Source of the DNA: an uncultured Pelagibacteraceae bacterium
GTDB lineage: Bacteria; Pseudomonadota; Alphaproteobacteria; Pelagibacterales; Pelagibacteraceae
Length of the DNA: 34,606 bases
Reading direction: 5' to 3'
Assembly (NCBI GenBank): GCA_902573585.1
Contig: CACGKH010000007.1
Location: 1-34,606 of the forward strand
The notes under the pieces are model-generated. The model searched no databases. It was not told the origin of the DNA and saw nothing but the letters and a program-made list of their open reading frames with translations. Shown here piece after piece: positions 32,950 through 34,606 of this stretch. Position 1 is the stretch's first letter; the number at the start of each line of letters is the position of its first letter. Position numbers and translations under genes: made by a program.

Positions 32950-34431
32950 TTATCCCATTGTAAAGGGGTCAGTCATTGGCTTATTAGAAGTATTGTACCA
33001 AGTTGTCTTTATTCTGGTATATTCTTTTATAGATTCAATTCCTGCCTCTTTTCCATACCCACTATCTTTTATACCACCGAATGGAGCCATTGGAGATATA
33101 AGCCTATAAGTATTTATGAATACTATACCTGCTCTTACAGCTTTAGAGACTCTAAGTCCCCTTCCAAAATTCGATGTATAAATTCCAGAAGATAACCCGT
33201 ACTTGTTATCATTCATTTTTTGTATAACCTCATCTTCATTATCAAATTTCATAACAGATAATATTGGACCAAATAATTCATTTTCAGCTACAGGCAGGTT
33301 GTGATTATCACACTCAATTATTGTTGCTGGAAAATAATAACCTTTATTTGAAACAGAAGATCTTTTACCACCACATCTTATTTTTCCACCTTGATCTAAA
33401 GTTGCTTTAATATTTTTTTCAATATTTTCTAATTGTTTGAAACTATTAAGAGGGCCCATTTGAGTATCTTTTTCCATTGGACCACCTAATTTTATTTTTT
33501 CAGCTTTATTAATCAACTTTTTTAAAAAATCATCGTATATTTTTGTTTGCAAATAAAGCCTTGATCCAGCTATACAACTTTGTCCGCTAGCTCCAAATAT
33601 TCCAGCGGTAATACCATTTAAAGCATTTTCTTGATCAGCATCATCAAAGACAACTACAGGACTTTTGCCACCAAGTTCTAAACTTACTTGGGATAAGTTT
33701 TCAGCAGAATTTTTTACAATGTGTTTTGCTGTTTCGGGCCCACCAGTAAAAGCAATTCTTTCTACAAGATCGTGAGTAGTTAAAGCTTTACCACAAGGCT
33801 CACCTAGACCAGTAATAATATTTATCACACCTTTAGGTATTCCAGTTTTTTCAATAAGTTTTCCGAATTCAAGAAGAGTTACAGGAGCAAGTTCTGATGT
33901 TTTAATGACAACTGTATTTCCCATTGCAAGTGCTGGCGCTAACTTGACTGCTGTTAAAAGCATTTGGGAGTTCCAAGGAATAATTGCTGCCACTACACCA
34001 ATTGGTATTCTCGTTGTAGTTACTTGCATGTCTGGTTTATCAATAGGTACTACTGTTCCTTCAACTTTGTCAGCCAATCCTGCAAAATAATCATAATATT
34101 CGGCAATATAATTTGCTTGGGTTTTAGTTTCTCTATAAAGTTTTCCAGTATCAATTGTTTCAATTTTACCTAGATGCTCCGCATTAGCTCTTAATTGTTC
34201 TCCAATTAATCTTAAATATTTTGCTCTTTCTCTAGGATGAAGTTTGGACCAATTATTTTCAAAAGCTAATTGTGCTGATTGAACAGCTTTGTCCACATCC
34301 TTTTCATTGGCCTCAGGAACAGTTGCCCAAACTTCATTATTTTCTGGATTTAATGTTTCAATTTTTTTTCCAGAAGATGACTCCACCCATTCACCATTTA
34401 TAAACATTTTAAAATTTTGAATTTTTGACAT
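32950..34431 (-). CDS. NAD(P)-dependent aldehyde dehydrogenase
   Basis: The 493-residue enzyme has the full aldehyde dehydrogenase set: N154 in IIPWNSQ, E252 in LELGGKSPVVVFDDAD, catalytic C286 in GASGQSCIAGSRL, and ELFGPILSVMKF further on. It oxidises an aldehyde to the acid; overall it is like the betaine-aldehyde and related ALDH classes, and substrate cannot be assigned. The gene starts immediately after the stop of an alpha/beta hydrolase gene, so the pair may act in one catabolic route. Confidence 0.93.
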   Translation of the reverse strand: MSKIQNFKMFINGEWVESSSGKKIETLNPENNEVWATVPEANEKDVDKAVQSAQLAFENNWSKLHPRERAKYLRLIGEQLRANAEHLGKIETIDTGKLYRETKTQANYIAEYYDYFAGLADKVEGTVVPIDKPDMQVTTTRIPIGVVAAIIPWNSQMLLTAVKLAPALAMGNTVVIKTSELAPVTLLEFGKLIEKTGIPKGVINIITGLGEPCGKALTTHDLVERIAFTGGPETAKHIVKNSAENLSQVSLELGGKSPVVVFDDADQENALNGITAGIFGASGQSCIAGSRLYLQTKIYDDFLKKLINKAEKIKLGGPMEKDTQMGPLNSFKQLENIEKNIKATLDQGGKIRCGGKRSSVSNKGYYFPATIIECDNHNLPVAENELFGPILSVMKFDNEDEVIQKMNDNKYGLSSGIYTSNFGRGLRVSKAVRAGIVFINTYRLISPMAPFGGIKDSGYGKEAGIESIKEYTRIKTTWYNTSNKPMTDPFTMG

Positions 34432-34606
34432 TTAATTAGTAATAAAATTTTTAATATTCATATTAACATCATCTGCACATTCTATACTACAAAGATGTTT
34501 TCCATTTTTAATTTCAATATAACTAGAATTAATAAGGTCTTTAACCAGTTCTTTAGACATTTTTGGTGTTGAACCAGCATCATCTGAACCAGTCATTACC
34601 AAAGTT
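34432..34606 (-). CDS. alpha/beta hydrolase, C-terminal fragment (5' part beyond window)
   Basis: The last 57 codons of a gene are visible, ending at TAA 34434-34432, the base next to the aldehyde dehydrogenase ATG. TLVMTGSDDAGSTPKMSKEL matches the beta-strand with the catalytic Asp of alpha/beta hydrolases, and KHLCSIECADDVN carries the catalytic His (in place of the usual G-H-x-x-x-x-E pattern). It resembles the 3-oxoadipate enol-lactonase-like group. The nucleophile Ser and fold start lie outside the window. Confidence 0.75.
   Translation of the reverse strand, partial: TLVMTGSDDAGSTPKMSKELVKDLINSSYIEIKNGKHLCSIECADDVNMNIKNFITN

Overview
The window looks like a stretch of a streamlined SAR11-type (Pelagibacterales) marine alphaproteobacterial genome. 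The evidence is strong AT bias, lysine- and isoleucine-rich proteins, near-continuous coding with many 1-23 bp gene overlaps, a proteorhodopsin followed by ferredoxin and a thioredoxin-reductase-like ferredoxin reductase, a single-cysteine alphaproteobacterial DksA, and a GTTC-N7-GTTC (alphaproteobacterial LexA-type) box at umuD. No tRNA, rRNA, IS element, prophage or CRISPR array was seen, and no gene-free stretch exceeds about 215 bp.

Left part (1-8420). A partial phytanoyl-CoA dioxygenase-like gene and ygfZ read leftward. A dihydroorotase reads rightward and runs tail-to-tail into an SMR transporter that follows a PrpE/Acs-type acyl-CoA synthetase. Next comes the light-energy block: proteorhodopsin (Gln at the tuning position, so predicted blue-absorbing), a strong terminator, then ferredoxin, ferredoxin-NADP reductase and a glutathione S-transferase in a tight run.

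Middle part (8421-17349). A dksA-like gene reads leftward with two tiny, translationally overlapping membrane-peptide ORFs behind it. Rightward lies a cell-surface/secreted block: a GT39-type membrane glycosyltransferase broken by a one-base frameshift in a T-run, a DPM1-like GT2, two tandem exported beta-lactamase-fold serine hydrolases, and an exported alginate-lyase-family protein. umuDC (mutagenic polymerase V) reads leftward under a LexA-type box that abuts the umuD start codon.

Right part (17350-34606). One run holds a small membrane protein, a SOUL heme-binding protein, a GFA/CENP-V protein, a glycerate-kinase-like P-loop kinase and a TolC channel. recA (own promoter, LexA-like half-match, strong terminator) and alaS follow, with icd convergent to alaS. 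A long run of eight close-packed genes then joins phospholipid synthesis (psd, pssA), a GT8-like glycosyltransferase, the 23S rRNA methyltransferase rlmE, GMP synthesis (a guaB naturally lacking CBS domains, a small exported TPR protein, guaA) and panB. The window ends with an aldehyde dehydrogenase and the tail of an alpha/beta hydrolase, both leftward.

Most genes are core metabolism. The least explained parts are the dksA-linked micro-ORFs, the exported hydrolase/lyase cluster with its broken glycosyltransferase, the putative SOS sites, the inverted repeats before proteorhodopsin, and the TPR gene wedged between guaB and guaA.
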